From positions 310,001 through 374,000 of the forward strand of contig WSYJ01000086.1 in the NCBI GenBank assembly GCA_020186115.1: a stretch of 64,000 nucleotides of DNA. The letters run 5' to 3'. Below are positions 41,343-51,560 of this stretch, one piece after another. Each line of letters starts with the position of its first letter. The first letter of the stretch is position 1. A program made the translations under genes and the position numbers. Source of the DNA: Histomonas meleagridis (lineage: Eukaryota; Parabasalia; Tritrichomonadida; Dientamoebidae). The notes beneath the pieces are model-generated. The model searched no databases. It worked only from the letters and a program-made list of their open reading frames with translations, and was not told where the DNA came from.

Positions 41343-42767
41343 ATGTTTCATCATGTTTATGTTCACAGTATCATTGATAATCCAGCTATGAACTCTCGCG
41401 TATACGTGAATGTCTTGTCAAGAACTTCTAATCTCTGTTATTTCATTGGGAAAACAAAATACATCAAAAGTGCAAACCCAGTTTGGGATGAAAAAATGGA
41501 ACGCCCATTTTTGGTTCCTTTTTTTATGTCTCAAGAAATAATATTTGATGTGATGAAGCACAACCTCATCATGAAAGATGAAAAAATTTCAACATGCATA
41601 TTTAAAGTAGGTGAAACACCACAAAACATCGATATTGACCTAGATCTAAATCCAGGTTCTCTCCGAGTTCGTGTTGATCTTAATGCCGAACCAATCCAAA
41701 CGAGTGAAACACCAAACATAAACTGCGCTCTCTATGCAATTTCCACAATGCCTATTATTTTTTGTGGCAATCACCAAGCAAGTGGCCTTACTACATTTGA
41801 CGATTGGAAACAAATATATCAAAATGTATATCGTCTAAATTACAGATACATCCACAAGGTCACATACCATCCCCTTATACCTCCCACATCCGAATCACCG
41901 ATTTCGGATAACCAAATAAATCTTTCTCTCATTGGGGCACCCTTATCTTTTAAGGATGAAAAATTCGTTCTTGATCCCAAGAACCCACCATTTATCATTG
42001 ATCAGCGTCAAATCCAACTCCAGCAAATATCCGGGGGCCTAATTTCACTTGGCCTTTCTTATTCTTTTGATTCACTAAAATTTAGTATTCAAACTGAAAC
42101 ACAACTTAACCAAGATCCACAAATGAACGTTAATTCCTTCATCGGCAATGTTGTTCAAAACCCTTTATACCACATTCGCCAATACTTTATGCCACATTCG
42201 ATATATCATATTGGTTATCCGGAGAAAATATCCATCGTCACAAACTATCTAGGGCCCATCCATCTGTACTTTGTCAGTAATGGAAAGCCTCAACTCTTCA
42301 TTTCTACAAGCAAATCTTTATACACCAACAATCCGATTCTTGGTCTTGAAATTATTTATTCAATAATAAGGCAAAAAATAACAATTCAGCCGCGGCGTGT
42401 TTTTAGCCATTTCCAGTACTTCTGTGCGTTTTTGTCAATTGACAAAATGGAGCCCCGAGAGCTTATTTATGCTAAAATTAAGGGCGATAAAGATGCATCG
42501 GGACATCGCCGCGAGCTCTTATGCTCGCCAAGTGTACCCGAAAATGTTGATGGTAATTATCTGATGATTGGATGTATTCACAAACTTGGAAATGAAGTCG
42601 ATTTCTGCTCAGCATGGGAGTTCGTGGACTACCTCGAGCTGACCAAAGACGTGAGGCAGCCAAAGCTCAGACAGATTCTCCCGCCGTACATCCAAAGCTC
42701 AACCGAACAGTCCATAGAGCAGCAAATCGTGCTAGTGGAGAGGCCAAGAGTAATCATGTTGCCATAA
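41343..42767 (+). CDS. C2-domain protein, 474 aa
   Basis: Start at the ATG at 41343 (MFHHVYVHSIIDNPAMNSRV). Residues ~1-120 read as a C2 domain: VYVHSIID, SRVYVNVLS, then SANPVWDEKMERPF (the typical N-P-x-W-(D/N)-E block), IIFDVMKHN and a final LRVRVDL strand. C2 domains bind phospholipids, often with calcium; only part of the acidic calcium-ligand set is seen. Residues ~130-474 have beta-rich segments without a family I recognise (FSLIGAPLSF, GGLISLGLSYSF, CSAWEFVDYLELTKD). Codon use becomes more GC-rich toward the 3' end. Probably a peripheral membrane protein. Confidence 0.78.
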   Translation: MFHHVYVHSIIDNPAMNSRVYVNVLSRTSNLCYFIGKTKYIKSANPVWDEKMERPFLVPFFMSQEIIFDVMKHNLIMKDEKISTCIFKVGETPQNIDIDLDLNPGSLRVRVDLNAEPIQTSETPNINCALYAISTMPIIFCGNHQASGLTTFDDWKQIYQNVYRLNYRYIHKVTYHPLIPPTSESPISDNQINLSLIGAPLSFKDEKFVLDPKNPPFIIDQRQIQLQQISGGLISLGLSYSFDSLKFSIQTETQLNQDPQMNVNSFIGNVVQNPLYHIRQYFMPHSIYHIGYPEKISIVTNYLGPIHLYFVSNGKPQLFISTSKSLYTNNPILGLEIIYSIIRQKITIQPRRVFSHFQYFCAFLSIDKMEPRELIYAKIKGDKDASGHRRELLCSPSVPENVDGNYLMIGCIHKLGNEVDFCSAWEFVDYLELTKDVRQPKLRQILPPYIQSSTEQSIEQQIVLVERPRVIMLP

Positions 42768-43096
42768 TAAGGGTAAATCGTTCCTTTTGAAAATTATGTT
42801 TTAAAATGAGAATAAATTAAATATTAAAAACTAATGAGATATGTGAAAGATTAGAAAGATATGAGAAATATGAGAAAAAATCATAAAATAACAAGAAATT
42901 CATGGGAACATGGAAAAAAGCCAAAACAACAAGAAATAAATGATAAATTTGTAAAAGGATTAAGTGGAAAAAATATGAAAGCAAAAAGAAATAAATGTGA
43001 ATCTTAAAAATCAATAATCGCTTCATTATATTAATTTTGGCTAAATAAGACAAATGATAAATATATAAAATTTAAGTGATTGAATTCGTAAAATAT
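42768..43096. other. Short intergenic region between convergent genes
   Basis: AT-rich and purine-skewed (GAGATATG and GAAAGATATGAGAAATATG motifs near 42835-42875). No gene seen. Confidence 0.45.
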
Positions 43097-44614
43097 TTAA
43101 CATTTATTTACAAAACATTTATCTGAACTAATGAAATTAATAACCACGCTTAAGTTAGTAAATGCAAACTCAAACTCAGGTATCAATTCTAAGCCATAAA
43201 CATAAGGATGTATCACTCTCCATACTTGATAAATTGCAACAGGATCTGAAACCAAGAACAAAACAGAAGAGATATCACACAAATCGTCAACGCACAATAA
43301 ATAATCGCTTTTTGCCAAAACTTTTCCTGTCTCTTTTGATTCCTTCTCGAATAACAGGTTTGAAGCAATGTTTTGTATCATTTTGAATGCTTTACTTGAA
43401 ATTTGACAGAATTCCAATGGACAATAACAAAACGAAAGCATAGAAAACATTTCCACAGCCTCTTTATAGGGGTTGTCTTGTGGAAACGAGTCCAAAACAG
43501 TCCACTGCAGAATTGGTGGTAAAAATTTAATTGCCATTCCAAAATTTGCGGCGGACATTTTCCTCAAATCTGAAACCTTTTTTGAGAATGTACCAACTCT
43601 AAGGTGAAACATTTCATCACAGAGTTGATCCTCAAACATAATCTTAAAATAATATCTTGCAAAAAGAAAAAAATAATATTGAAATGCATTATTAGGAATA
43701 TGATTCTGTGAAACAAATGATTTTGTTGACTTTAAAATGGATGAACCAATAGTATTCGGCATTTGAGTACATGCTGATATCATTGAATGGAGTGATCGAA
43801 GTTCTTTTTTGCCCGTGCTTGATGGTAGAGAGGAAAACAATGATTCGGCTTCGCCTTTTTCTACAAGAAAAGTGTTATTTGAATCAAATAATGATGAGCA
43901 TATTTTTGTGATTTCAGAGATAGTAGCTTTGGAATAAGGAATGTAAAAATTGTTTTGGACTTGATCTAAGCACTTCTTCAGTCTTAGATAGGATGGATCT
44001 GTTGATGTAAAATATTGTTCATTCAATTGAATTTCAAGAAGTTCTAGATTAATAGAGAGTTCAAAAGTTGGGTTTGATGAAATATGAAAAGAAATGAGGT
44101 CTAATAACTGGGAAGCAATAGATTTAATCCTTAAAATATTTTTTTGTATTAACTTGTTTAATTTTAGAGATATTTTGAAATTGAGAAAAATCTGGTGACG
44201 AAGTTGTATTGGTGAATATGGTGAAATTTTGATTTTTCCTATTTTTTGAATTATTTGATCTCTTGAAGATTTAACATGTTCTAACAACGTGCAAACTTTT
44301 TTTGGAAAAATACTAAGCGAGCTTGCATATGACATGTCTATTTCGTGTATTTGTTTGGCTGTTTTTTTACTTGAATAAATAGTGATGTAAGGATGAATTT
44401 GAGGATGCTTTCTTATAAAAAATTGAACGTCATCCGAAAATTCAAAAGAGTTACTCTTTTTGTTTTTTATTTCAGTGGTTTCTGGTTTTTGATTGATAAT
44501 AAGTAAATCTTGGGAAGAACTCCTTAATTTTTTTTCGTTTACACCAAAAAGCGAAGTTGGTGGTGTTAAGCTACTGCGGATTCTTGTTTCTTGGAAAAGA
44601 ATATCTGTTGACAT
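43097..44614 (-). CDS. Putative VPS9-domain protein (Rab5-type GEF), 505 aa
   Basis: Start at the ATG at 44614. Residues ~1-60 are Ser/Lys-rich and disordered. The rest is helical. The C-terminal part, KSDYLLCVDDLCDISSVLFL, then VWRVIHPYVYGLEL and EFEFAFTNLSVVINFI, has the layout of a VPS9 domain: an acidic D-D-L helix, a hydrophobic helix, then a (G)-x-x-x-Y/F-x-L/F-T-x-L segment. VPS9 proteins exchange nucleotide on Rab5-class GTPases at early endosomes. The match is moderate and based on pattern only. A non-catalytic helical protein is the alternative. Confidence 0.6.
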   Translation of the reverse strand: MSTDILFQETRIRSSLTPPTSLFGVNEKKLRSSSQDLLIINQKPETTEIKNKKSNSFEFSDDVQFFIRKHPQIHPYITIYSSKKTAKQIHEIDMSYASSLSIFPKKVCTLLEHVKSSRDQIIQKIGKIKISPYSPIQLRHQIFLNFKISLKLNKLIQKNILRIKSIASQLLDLISFHISSNPTFELSINLELLEIQLNEQYFTSTDPSYLRLKKCLDQVQNNFYIPYSKATISEITKICSSLFDSNNTFLVEKGEAESLFSSLPSSTGKKELRSLHSMISACTQMPNTIGSSILKSTKSFVSQNHIPNNAFQYYFFLFARYYFKIMFEDQLCDEMFHLRVGTFSKKVSDLRKMSAANFGMAIKFLPPILQWTVLDSFPQDNPYKEAVEMFSMLSFCYCPLEFCQISSKAFKMIQNIASNLLFEKESKETGKVLAKSDYLLCVDDLCDISSVLFLVSDPVAIYQVWRVIHPYVYGLELIPEFEFAFTNLSVVINFISSDKCFVNKC

Positions 44615-44904
44615 TTTGCGAAAAGCTTTTTTTGTTCCTTCCGGTGAAATACGTTATAATATTTTGCAAAAAAAAAAAAAAATCATCAAAAGGGCAAGTT
44701 TTATATATTGAAGTTCATTAATTATATGACAATAAACTGTTTCTTCAATGTAATATTTTTTGATAATAATTATTTGTTTAATTTAATATTTATAAATTGG
44801 AAATGATTACGAAGCAACGAAAATTCATCATCAAAGGGAACTGGTAAAATCAGTTTGAATAATCAAAGTACTTTAAAAAAAAATAACAGTGTAAATATCT
44901 AAGT

Positions 44905-45492
44905 TTACTTTGGATCTTTTTTCTCAAGAATCATCACCGATCCATCAGGGCCATTCTTGAATGTTGTTGTATTGATTTCTTGACCAGGAGAAGATAAAAA
45001 TCGAGAATGTGGTGAATAGCGAAGAGTGCTTTGGAAAGGTAATTCAAGAGTCTTGAATATTTCGTCACTGAGTTTTCTTGCTGTTTCAAGATCTGCTGTT
45101 CTGTTCCAAATAAATAGAGAAAAACAATTTGGTTTGGCTGATATGGTCGCACCAATGATATCATAATCAAGGTTTTCGCCAATCAGATCAAGTAGAAGTT
45201 TTTCCCACATTGTAGGACCATGTCCTGTTGGAATTAAAATATTAAATGCTCCTCCATTGATATTATCGGCGTCTTCCCACATAGCTCTTGCGTCTCCACG
45301 GAAGAAGTGAAACGCATTCTGGCCATTTCTGTTGATTGGGATCATACGAGAATAAACACCCCAAAATTCTTCAACAGTTGAAACTTTTGCGATTTTGTGG
45401 ATACAACTTTCATAATCGGCATTACTACCTTTTCTACGTTGTGGTTTCTGGTAAAAATAAAATGTCCAAGGTGTTTGTAATAGATGAGACAT
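44905..45492 (-). CDS. eIF4E-family cap-binding protein (4EHP-like)
   Basis: 195 residues from the ATG at 45492. The eIF4E fold is clear: LLQTPWTFYFYQKP, VEEFWGVYSRM (the Trp used for eIF4G binding), RAMWEDADNINGGAF (the cap-stacking Trp and Glu), and a C-terminal half with LLDLIGENLD and FSLFIWNRTAD. In place of the first cap-stacking Trp there appears to be a Tyr (NADYESCIHKIA), as in the 4EHP/eIF4E2 class. The protein should bind the mRNA 5' cap and act in translation initiation or repression. Trichomonad mRNAs carry caps, so this fits. The ending is rich in Lys. Confidence 0.93.
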   Translation of the reverse strand: MSHLLQTPWTFYFYQKPQRRKGSNADYESCIHKIAKVSTVEEFWGVYSRMIPINRNGQNAFHFFRGDARAMWEDADNINGGAFNILIPTGHGPTMWEKLLLDLIGENLDYDIIGATISAKPNCFSLFIWNRTADLETARKLSDEIFKTLELPFQSTLRYSPHSRFLSSPGQEINTTTFKNGPDGSVMILEKKDPK

Positions 45493-46030
45493 AGAAAGCT
45501 GTTTGATTTATCGACCGTTTAATAAACGGTTTGTCTAAATTGGTATGTCAGTGTAAAGTTACATTGAATTTTTTTTGTCAAATATTTATTCACAATATTC
45601 ATCTTTATTACCAAAACGCGGTGCAGGGAAACAGCCTGAATTTGGCCTGCTTTAATAAAAATCTAATTTTTATTTACTAAATTAATGATACAAAAATATT
45701 AAAGTTCACCAATATTTTTATTTAGTTTTTTAATATCAAAAAGAAATAAGAACACTTTATATATCTAACAAATGTAACAATTGCAATTGAGAAGATTGTA
45801 TTTTAACAAAAACAACAAAAAATTTCATATACATCAATTAACCACACAAAACATCATATACAGAGGACTTATTTCAATGTTTTGTCCAGATAAGATAAAC
45901 TTCTGTATCATACAATTCATTAAACATTTTATTCCATCCACAAAATGCCAAAAAATTTTACATTTTATTTTTCACATTATTATTCGCATTCATTAATAAA
46001 TAAAATTTCTTTTTTCCATTTTTATTGCGA
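45493..46030. other. Intergenic region with a short GC-rich block
   Basis: Mostly AT-rich. A compact block at about 45616-45652 (ACGCGGTGCAGGGAAACAGC then CTGAATTTGGCCTGC) stands out by composition and can fold (GCAGG with CCTGC). It may be an RNA element or a transposon trace. No protein gene is seen. Confidence 0.4.
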
Positions 46031-47821
46031 TTAGAATCCAGCCCTATGAGTGAAATGTGTATGCAATAATTGTTTCGCCAATTCTGATTCAGGTTTACCC
46101 AAAACTTCGCTGTAAAGCTTTGACACCAGCTCATTCTTCAATGGACTTTTAACTTTATCACTTTTATCCATTTTCAGAATTTCGTTATATCTTTGTTCCA
46201 AGTTTGCTTTCGATGTTGGTTTGATAGAACCACCACCGCATACACATCCTCCTGGACAAGACATCATTTCGACGTATTTAATTCCATCCAATGATTTGTC
46301 CTTCTTCTTATACTTCTCTAAGAACTTCATAATGTTCGCCATTCCTTGTACTGATGCGACTTTAATCTTCTTAACACCCATATCGACCTCGACGACTTTA
46401 ATTCCATCCTTAAATGAAGTCAATTTCGGTATCTCTAACTTAGGCATCTCTTTGCCGTTGATTATTTCATATGTGGTCCTGAGGAGACCGTTAAGCTGGC
46501 CGCCACTTATTTCGGCTAATTTACCTGAACCTGAGCTTGCGCCATATAATGTGTCGAACTTACCTTCGGATGGTAAGTCTAAGATATGAATTCCGGAGAT
46601 TTGTAACATATGTACTAATTCACGAATTGTCAATGAGAAATCAGTCTCTGAAAAGCCTTTAGGTGTGGACAGTTGGGACCGGAGAGCTTCGTTCTTCTTA
46701 CCAATGCATGGCGTTAATGAAACACAGCAGACTTCATCTTCACTTAACTTATTAGCTTTCGAAATGACGTTCTTGACAAGAGATGACATTATCGCCGTCG
46801 GAGAGCGAACTGTGCTGAGCTTGGGGATTAAATCGGAGCGACTTTGTTCAACATATTTGACCCATGCAGAACATGAGGATGAGAATAATGGCTCCTTGTC
46901 ATTGGAATCTTGGATCTTGGCTGCAAGGCGTGCGGCTTCTTCAAGAATTGCAATGTCGCCACCAAATGATGAATCATAAACTTGTTGGAATCCGTATAAA
47001 CGAAGGGCATTGATGATTTTACCGGTGGGAAGACTTGAAATGGGTACGCCAAAGGCATCTGCAAGGCCTATTTTAACTGCTGGTGAAAAATGAATAACTG
47101 ATAATTTCTTGGTCCTATTACGAATACGTGTGAGGATTTCTTGGACTTGGGATTTCTCAGTAATGGCACCAACAGGGCAATATAAGGCACATTGACCACA
47201 TGAGATACAATTTGTATCATTAAGTAATTGGCCATTTGTGGTTTGTACATATTCGCGGCCGTTCTTCTTGGCTACTTTGAGGACTTTTTGACCCGAAATG
47301 TTCTTGCAAGCACGTACGCAACGACCACATGCAACACACTTGGATGGGTCAATACGGATGCTATTGGATGAGATATCGATGGAATTTGGTATTGGATAAG
47401 CTCTGTCAATATTTGAAACTCCATTTCCAAAGACAAGATCACGAAATTCACATCTTTCATATGCTATACAAGATGTACATTGTTGATCGTGAACATCAAG
47501 AAGCTTCTGAAGTTTGTCTTTAACATTATGTATAGCTCTTTGAGAATGAGTTTCAATTCGCATGCCATTTGAACACTTGGTAACACAAGCATTTCCTAAG
47601 CGTTCGCCTTTAGCATCAGTGATTTGAACAGCACAAAGGCCACATGAACCTTGAGGTGGGAGGCAAGGATGATAACATAAACGTGGAATCTTTAGATTGT
47701 TACGATCACAAAGTTGAAGGATGGTCTCGCCCTTCTTGGCTTCTAGCGCACGGCCATTAACAATGACTGTGATTTTGGCAGCTTTCCTTAGGAATGATGA
47801 AGATCCAAGAGAAGTCAGCAT
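46031..47821 (-). CDS. [FeFe]-hydrogenase, 64-kDa hydrogenosomal type, with altered L1 motif
   Basis: This enzyme family reduces protons to hydrogen with electrons from ferredoxin in hydrogenosomes. The 596 residues begin with a presequence-like MLTSLGSSSFLRKA. An N-terminal 2Fe-2S domain follows (Cys49, 60, 63, 79), then a His-Cys3 cluster (His111, Cys115, 118, 124), two 4Fe-4S clusters (Cys162/165/168/172 and 205/208/211/215) and the H-cluster domain. The four H-cluster Cys ligands are present (Cys317, 372, 522, 526). The L1 motif reads FSSSCSAW instead of TSCCPGW, so the proton-relay Cys is Ser316; L2 is TPCIGKK rather than MPCxxKK. L3, MMSCPGGCVCGGG, is normal. Overall this matches the 64-kDa T. 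vaginalis hydrogenase layout, but catalysis may be weak. Confidence 0.95.
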   Translation of the reverse strand: MLTSLGSSSFLRKAAKITVIVNGRALEAKKGETILQLCDRNNLKIPRLCYHPCLPPQGSCGLCAVQITDAKGERLGNACVTKCSNGMRIETHSQRAIHNVKDKLQKLLDVHDQQCTSCIAYERCEFRDLVFGNGVSNIDRAYPIPNSIDISSNSIRIDPSKCVACGRCVRACKNISGQKVLKVAKKNGREYVQTTNGQLLNDTNCISCGQCALYCPVGAITEKSQVQEILTRIRNRTKKLSVIHFSPAVKIGLADAFGVPISSLPTGKIINALRLYGFQQVYDSSFGGDIAILEEAARLAAKIQDSNDKEPLFSSSCSAWVKYVEQSRSDLIPKLSTVRSPTAIMSSLVKNVISKANKLSEDEVCCVSLTPCIGKKNEALRSQLSTPKGFSETDFSLTIRELVHMLQISGIHILDLPSEGKFDTLYGASSGSGKLAEISGGQLNGLLRTTYEIINGKEMPKLEIPKLTSFKDGIKVVEVDMGVKKIKVASVQGMANIMKFLEKYKKKDKSLDGIKYVEMMSCPGGCVCGGGSIKPTSKANLEQRYNEILKMDKSDKVKSPLKNELVSKLYSEVLGKPESELAKQLLHTHFTHRAGF

Positions 47822-47824
47822 CGA

Positions 47825-47831
47825 AAAGTGA
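47825..47831 (-). promoter_or_regulatory. Initiator motif of the hydrogenase gene
   Basis: On the minus strand GGTCACTTTTCG precedes the ATG. TCACTT matches the trichomonad initiator TCA-Py-(T/A), with +1 eight bases before the start codon. Confidence 0.5.
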
Positions 47832-48448
47832 CCCTGTCAATTTTGAATTGGCCAAATGCGTTATCGTTCTATCATTCAAATTGTTATCAAGCGATGATAA
47901 ATACATTTTGGCAATTTGACTTTAAAGTGTATTAAATAAATTTAGAACTAATAAAATTACTAAACTGTTAGAAAAATTTGGGTTTTGTTAAAAAATATTC
48001 ACAATAAATTTCGAAATTAATTGCATCTATTTTCAAAATAGTTTAGAACAAAAACTTCATATTAGTGAGAAAAAAGCATTCAATGAAAATTTCATTTTTT
48101 TAAGCTTAAAATTTAAGATATTTTATTAATGCAATATGCATACTTCAAAAGAAAATATCTTCAAAAGACTACTCCACATATACATCCAAGGGAGAGAGGT
48201 CTGTTAAAAGAAATTACATAATGACGCACCGAATATTTCTTTCTTTTTTGGAAATGACTACTTCTTCAATTGTCGATAGAATATCTTTAATTCCATAATC
48301 ACCAACTAAAGTGATCTTAACTTTTTTTTCATCATGATTTGTATAAAGTTTTCAAAAAGTCGTAATAAACTTCAGAATTCGAGGGGGGAAAAAAATCGAA
48401 ATTAACTAATTTTTAGATATATTAAATACATTATAGAGTAAACTAAGC
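47832..48448. other. Intergenic region, no gene seen
   Basis: AT-rich sequence between the hydrogenase 5' end and the surface-protein 3' end. No credible frame or RNA is visible. Confidence 0.5.
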
Positions 48449-51400
48449 TTAGATATTTAACAGTGTTGCATTTAATTGTTCAGTTATTAATTCAGAGTCT
48501 CTTTTTTCTTGCTCTTTTTTCTTATATATATAACACGAGACGAATATCACAGCGGCGATCATGATTACCACGAGCGACACCACCACCACTACGATGATTA
48601 TTGTTTTATTGTCATTATTTTTAGGTTTATCTTTTGGCGACACTTTTAAATAAACTTCTTCATTTGCGCAACTTAATTTTATATCTTTTGTTTCATTAAT
48701 TATTGTATTATTAAACAAATAAATTCGATTTAATACTTCATCACAATTCTCGTGAAAACCTTTAATAATTAATTGGTTCATATCTTTATAATAATCGAAG
48801 TATATATTAAATGCTTTTGGTAAAGTTGAATTGGAAAAGTCAATTCTTCCCATACCTTTAACGCCAGCATTAAATATAACAGTTGTATTATCTAAATTCG
48901 ACTTCGAAAATAGTGAATATGAAGCGTATTCGAAAATGATTTTATCATTTACATTTATGTTTTCGATATTAATTTCTGATCCGACTTTTAACTCTATTTC
49001 ATCCGTATTAAATTTCGATGTTTGATAAAATCGAATATTATATACTAAAAAAGAAGAAATTAAAAAGTTATTAAAATGAATATTTTCGATTTTATATGTA
49101 CTTTCTCTTGTAGCAAAAGATACTTCTTTCGATATATTAACTGAATATGGGAAATTAATTTCATTTAAATCATTTCTTGTAGAAATTATTGATATTTCTT
49201 TCGGACAATTAAATGCAAGATTAATCGGAATAATATTCGATGAAGTTTCAATGATAAATCTGTTTTTTGCATTCGGTACGAATTCCATTGCGAATTTTTT
49301 ACCTTTACTCCAATCACCGGAAACTTTTATTGTTATTTCTTCCGGTTCTTCATAATCTATATGATTTGGATATATTTCGATTTGTTTATAATCATTTCCA
49401 TTACAACTTATTTCAAATGAATTTGAAACTAATGAATAACGTGTAACATTTGTATATACTTGAAACCCATTTAAACTTAATAACCATTCATTAGCTAAGA
49501 AATCGATTTTAATAAATTCTTCGTTTAAATATAACCAAATTTTCATTTGTGAAATATCATTTTTTTGTAAGTTCGATAATGAATATATATCTGATTGAAT
49601 TGAAATTTGAGTAAAATCACATTTTTCGAATGTTTCTTTAGTAAATGTTGAATAATTATACATATAAATCCAACCTATATCAGGTCCAAACAATTTATTA
49701 TTGTTATTATAATCATAAGGAATAATGTTTAAAACAGCATTCGATATTATTAAATAATATATTTGATATATTTCAGATCCATGTTCATTATCATCAGTGA
49801 TAACATTCACTTGATAATTATTATTACTTTTAATTATTAAAATAAATTGTTGTTCAATGCCCGAAAAATTAAAACATAAATCGTTTGGCATTGTTTTTGT
49901 TAAATAAATAGTAAATGAATGTGTATAATTTATAAATCGATTTCTCCACAAAGAAAAATTGTTTTCATTAATTACATAATAATATTCATCATTACAATTG
50001 TCACCAAACCATATATGAGAGTCAACAATTGTCGGATAATATTTCATATAAAATGAAATTGTTCCATTTTCTTTTTGATAAATAGTTTCCATGAATGGAT
50101 ACTCATCACAAAATCCTGGGACATTACAATTATCCGAAAATTGGATTTTGATTTCATTATTAATACTTCCACCAAAATCAATGATTTTATATGGATTATT
50201 GATAAATGGTTCAACTAAATCATCAGTTGGAATTCCAATACTATTATTATATGATAAATAAATATTAATTAATGAACTTGACGTCTTTTGGAATGAACCA
50301 AAATGTATACGCCCGAACTTTTCCATTGTAAACATATACGCCATTTGAAATGATTCGCCAACATTTAAACTTTCAATGAATGTATCTCCTGAATAAAATT
50401 CAAGCGATTGTTCAATATAATATGGAGATTGACTTAAAAAGTTGATTTTGGGATCTTTTAGTAGGGAATCAATAGATAAATATTCAAATTGTACTTTGAT
50501 TATTTCTTTGAGATTTCGCATTTCAAAATTTGGACCATAAATTGTAAACGTTGCTAAAATAATATCAAAGATGATATCTTCAGGAGTTTCTAATGTCGTA
50601 TCAATTACCAAAGAACTTTTTCCTTTGATTGTGAGCATTGAAATTTTCGGATCGTTCGAAATTAAATTCATCTTAACGGTCGCGTTGAAGATTTCGATTT
50701 CGCCGTTTTTGCCAAATTTATTGATGTTAAGGGTACAATTGTCATATATTTGGATCTTAAAGTCTGTGTCTGATAATGATTGTAAGTAAGTCGGAATAGT
50801 AAACTCACTTCCTAAATACATATTTACTAATAAAAATGGAACTTTTGGCGTTTTACATGAAACATAAATTGTGTCCTTGGGATTGGTAAGTTCAACTGTT
50901 ATGTTGTTTTGTGAATAAAAATCTTTTTGGATATTTACAATATTTGAATTATTTGAAAATGTTAATGTGTCCCTTTGATTACCAAATGTTAGAAACGCTG
51001 TAAGTGCAAAGCCTTTGAGTGTATATAAATTGCTAATTTGGATTGTAATGTTGGATATTGGATAATAAGATTCTTCTGTAAGATCAATTTCTAGCATTTC
51101 AGTTGTAATTGAATTGAAGCTAGAAAGAGAATAAAGGTCACTATCTAATGAACTGCAATTTAATGAATTTTTTGAGTCAAGATTAATTTGTCTAAAATTT
51201 ATAGAATGAATATTCCAAAGTTGAAGATCAGAATAAACACTTATACCAGAGAGAATCAAATCTGTATTACTCTTTAATCCAAGAAGTTTAAGATAAGATT
51301 TGGAATTTCCACTAATTTCAAATTTCGTTTTTTTATAAGAATCAATGTTTATAGCAAATGAGTGCAATTTATCATTGATTATATATAAATGTATTGTATC

Positions 51401-51547
51401 GCCTGTGATTTCAGATTCTTTTATTTCTGATATGGAATTAATATATTCATAATTTATTGGGCATTCTTCTCTAGGAAACCCATCATAAACAACACAATAC
51501 TTAACATCGCATTTTGATTGAATAAAAAATAATAGAGTGAATAGCAT
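48449..51547 (-). CDS. Large type I membrane surface protein, 1032 aa
   Basis: The N-terminus MLFTLLFFIQSKCDVKYC is a signal peptide, probably cleaved before or near the first Cys. Residues ~20-985 are extracellular, beta-rich and full of Asn-x-Ser/Thr glycosylation sites. They contain repeated strand patterns such as LILSGISVYSDLQLWNI and IEIFNATVKMNLIS, suggesting a parallel beta-helix or adhesin-like fold. A single membrane helix lies at about 990-1015 (TIIIVVVVVSLVVIMIAAVI). A short tail follows with YIYKKKEQEKRDSE. Such proteins form large, fast-evolving surface families in trichomonads and may mediate host or bacterial contact; no named family is recognised. It lacks leucine-rich repeats of the BspA type. 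Confidence 0.85.
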   Translation of the reverse strand: MLFTLLFFIQSKCDVKYCVVYDGFPREECPINYEYINSISEIKESEITGDTIHLYIINDKLHSFAINIDSYKKTKFEISGNSKSYLKLLGLKSNTDLILSGISVYSDLQLWNIHSINFRQINLDSKNSLNCSSLDSDLYSLSSFNSITTEMLEIDLTEESYYPISNITIQISNLYTLKGFALTAFLTFGNQRDTLTFSNNSNIVNIQKDFYSQNNITVELTNPKDTIYVSCKTPKVPFLLVNMYLGSEFTIPTYLQSLSDTDFKIQIYDNCTLNINKFGKNGEIEIFNATVKMNLISNDPKISMLTIKGKSSLVIDTTLETPEDIIFDIILATFTIYGPNFEMRNLKEIIKVQFEYLSIDSLLKDPKINFLSQSPYYIEQSLEFYSGDTFIESLNVGESFQMAYMFTMEKFGRIHFGSFQKTSSSLINIYLSYNNSIGIPTDDLVEPFINNPYKIIDFGGSINNEIKIQFSDNCNVPGFCDEYPFMETIYQKENGTISFYMKYYPTIVDSHIWFGDNCNDEYYYVINENNFSLWRNRFINYTHSFTIYLTKTMPNDLCFNFSGIEQQFILIIKSNNNYQVNVITDDNEHGSEIYQIYYLIISNAVLNIIPYDYNNNNKLFGPDIGWIYMYNYSTFTKETFEKCDFTQISIQSDIYSLSNLQKNDISQMKIWLYLNEEFIKIDFLANEWLLSLNGFQVYTNVTRYSLVSNSFEISCNGNDYKQIEIYPNHIDYEEPEEITIKVSGDWSKGKKFAMEFVPNAKNRFIIETSSNIIPINLAFNCPKEISIISTRNDLNEINFPYSVNISKEVSFATRESTYKIENIHFNNFLISSFLVYNIRFYQTSKFNTDEIELKVGSEINIENINVNDKIIFEYASYSLFSKSNLDNTTVIFNAGVKGMGRIDFSNSTLPKAFNIYFDYYKDMNQLIIKGFHENCDEVLNRIYLFNNTIINETKDIKLSCANEEVYLKVSPKDKPKNNDNKTIIIVVVVVSLVVIMIAAVIFVSCYIYKKKEQEKRDSELITEQLNATLLNI

Positions 51548-51549
51548 TG

Positions 51550-51560
51550 TAACGAATGAT
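51550..51560 (-). promoter_or_regulatory. Initiator-like motif of the surface-protein gene
   Basis: On the minus strand GATCATTCGTTACA lies just before the ATG at 51547. TCATTC fits TCA-Py-(T/A) at about 10 bases from the start. Confidence 0.4.
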
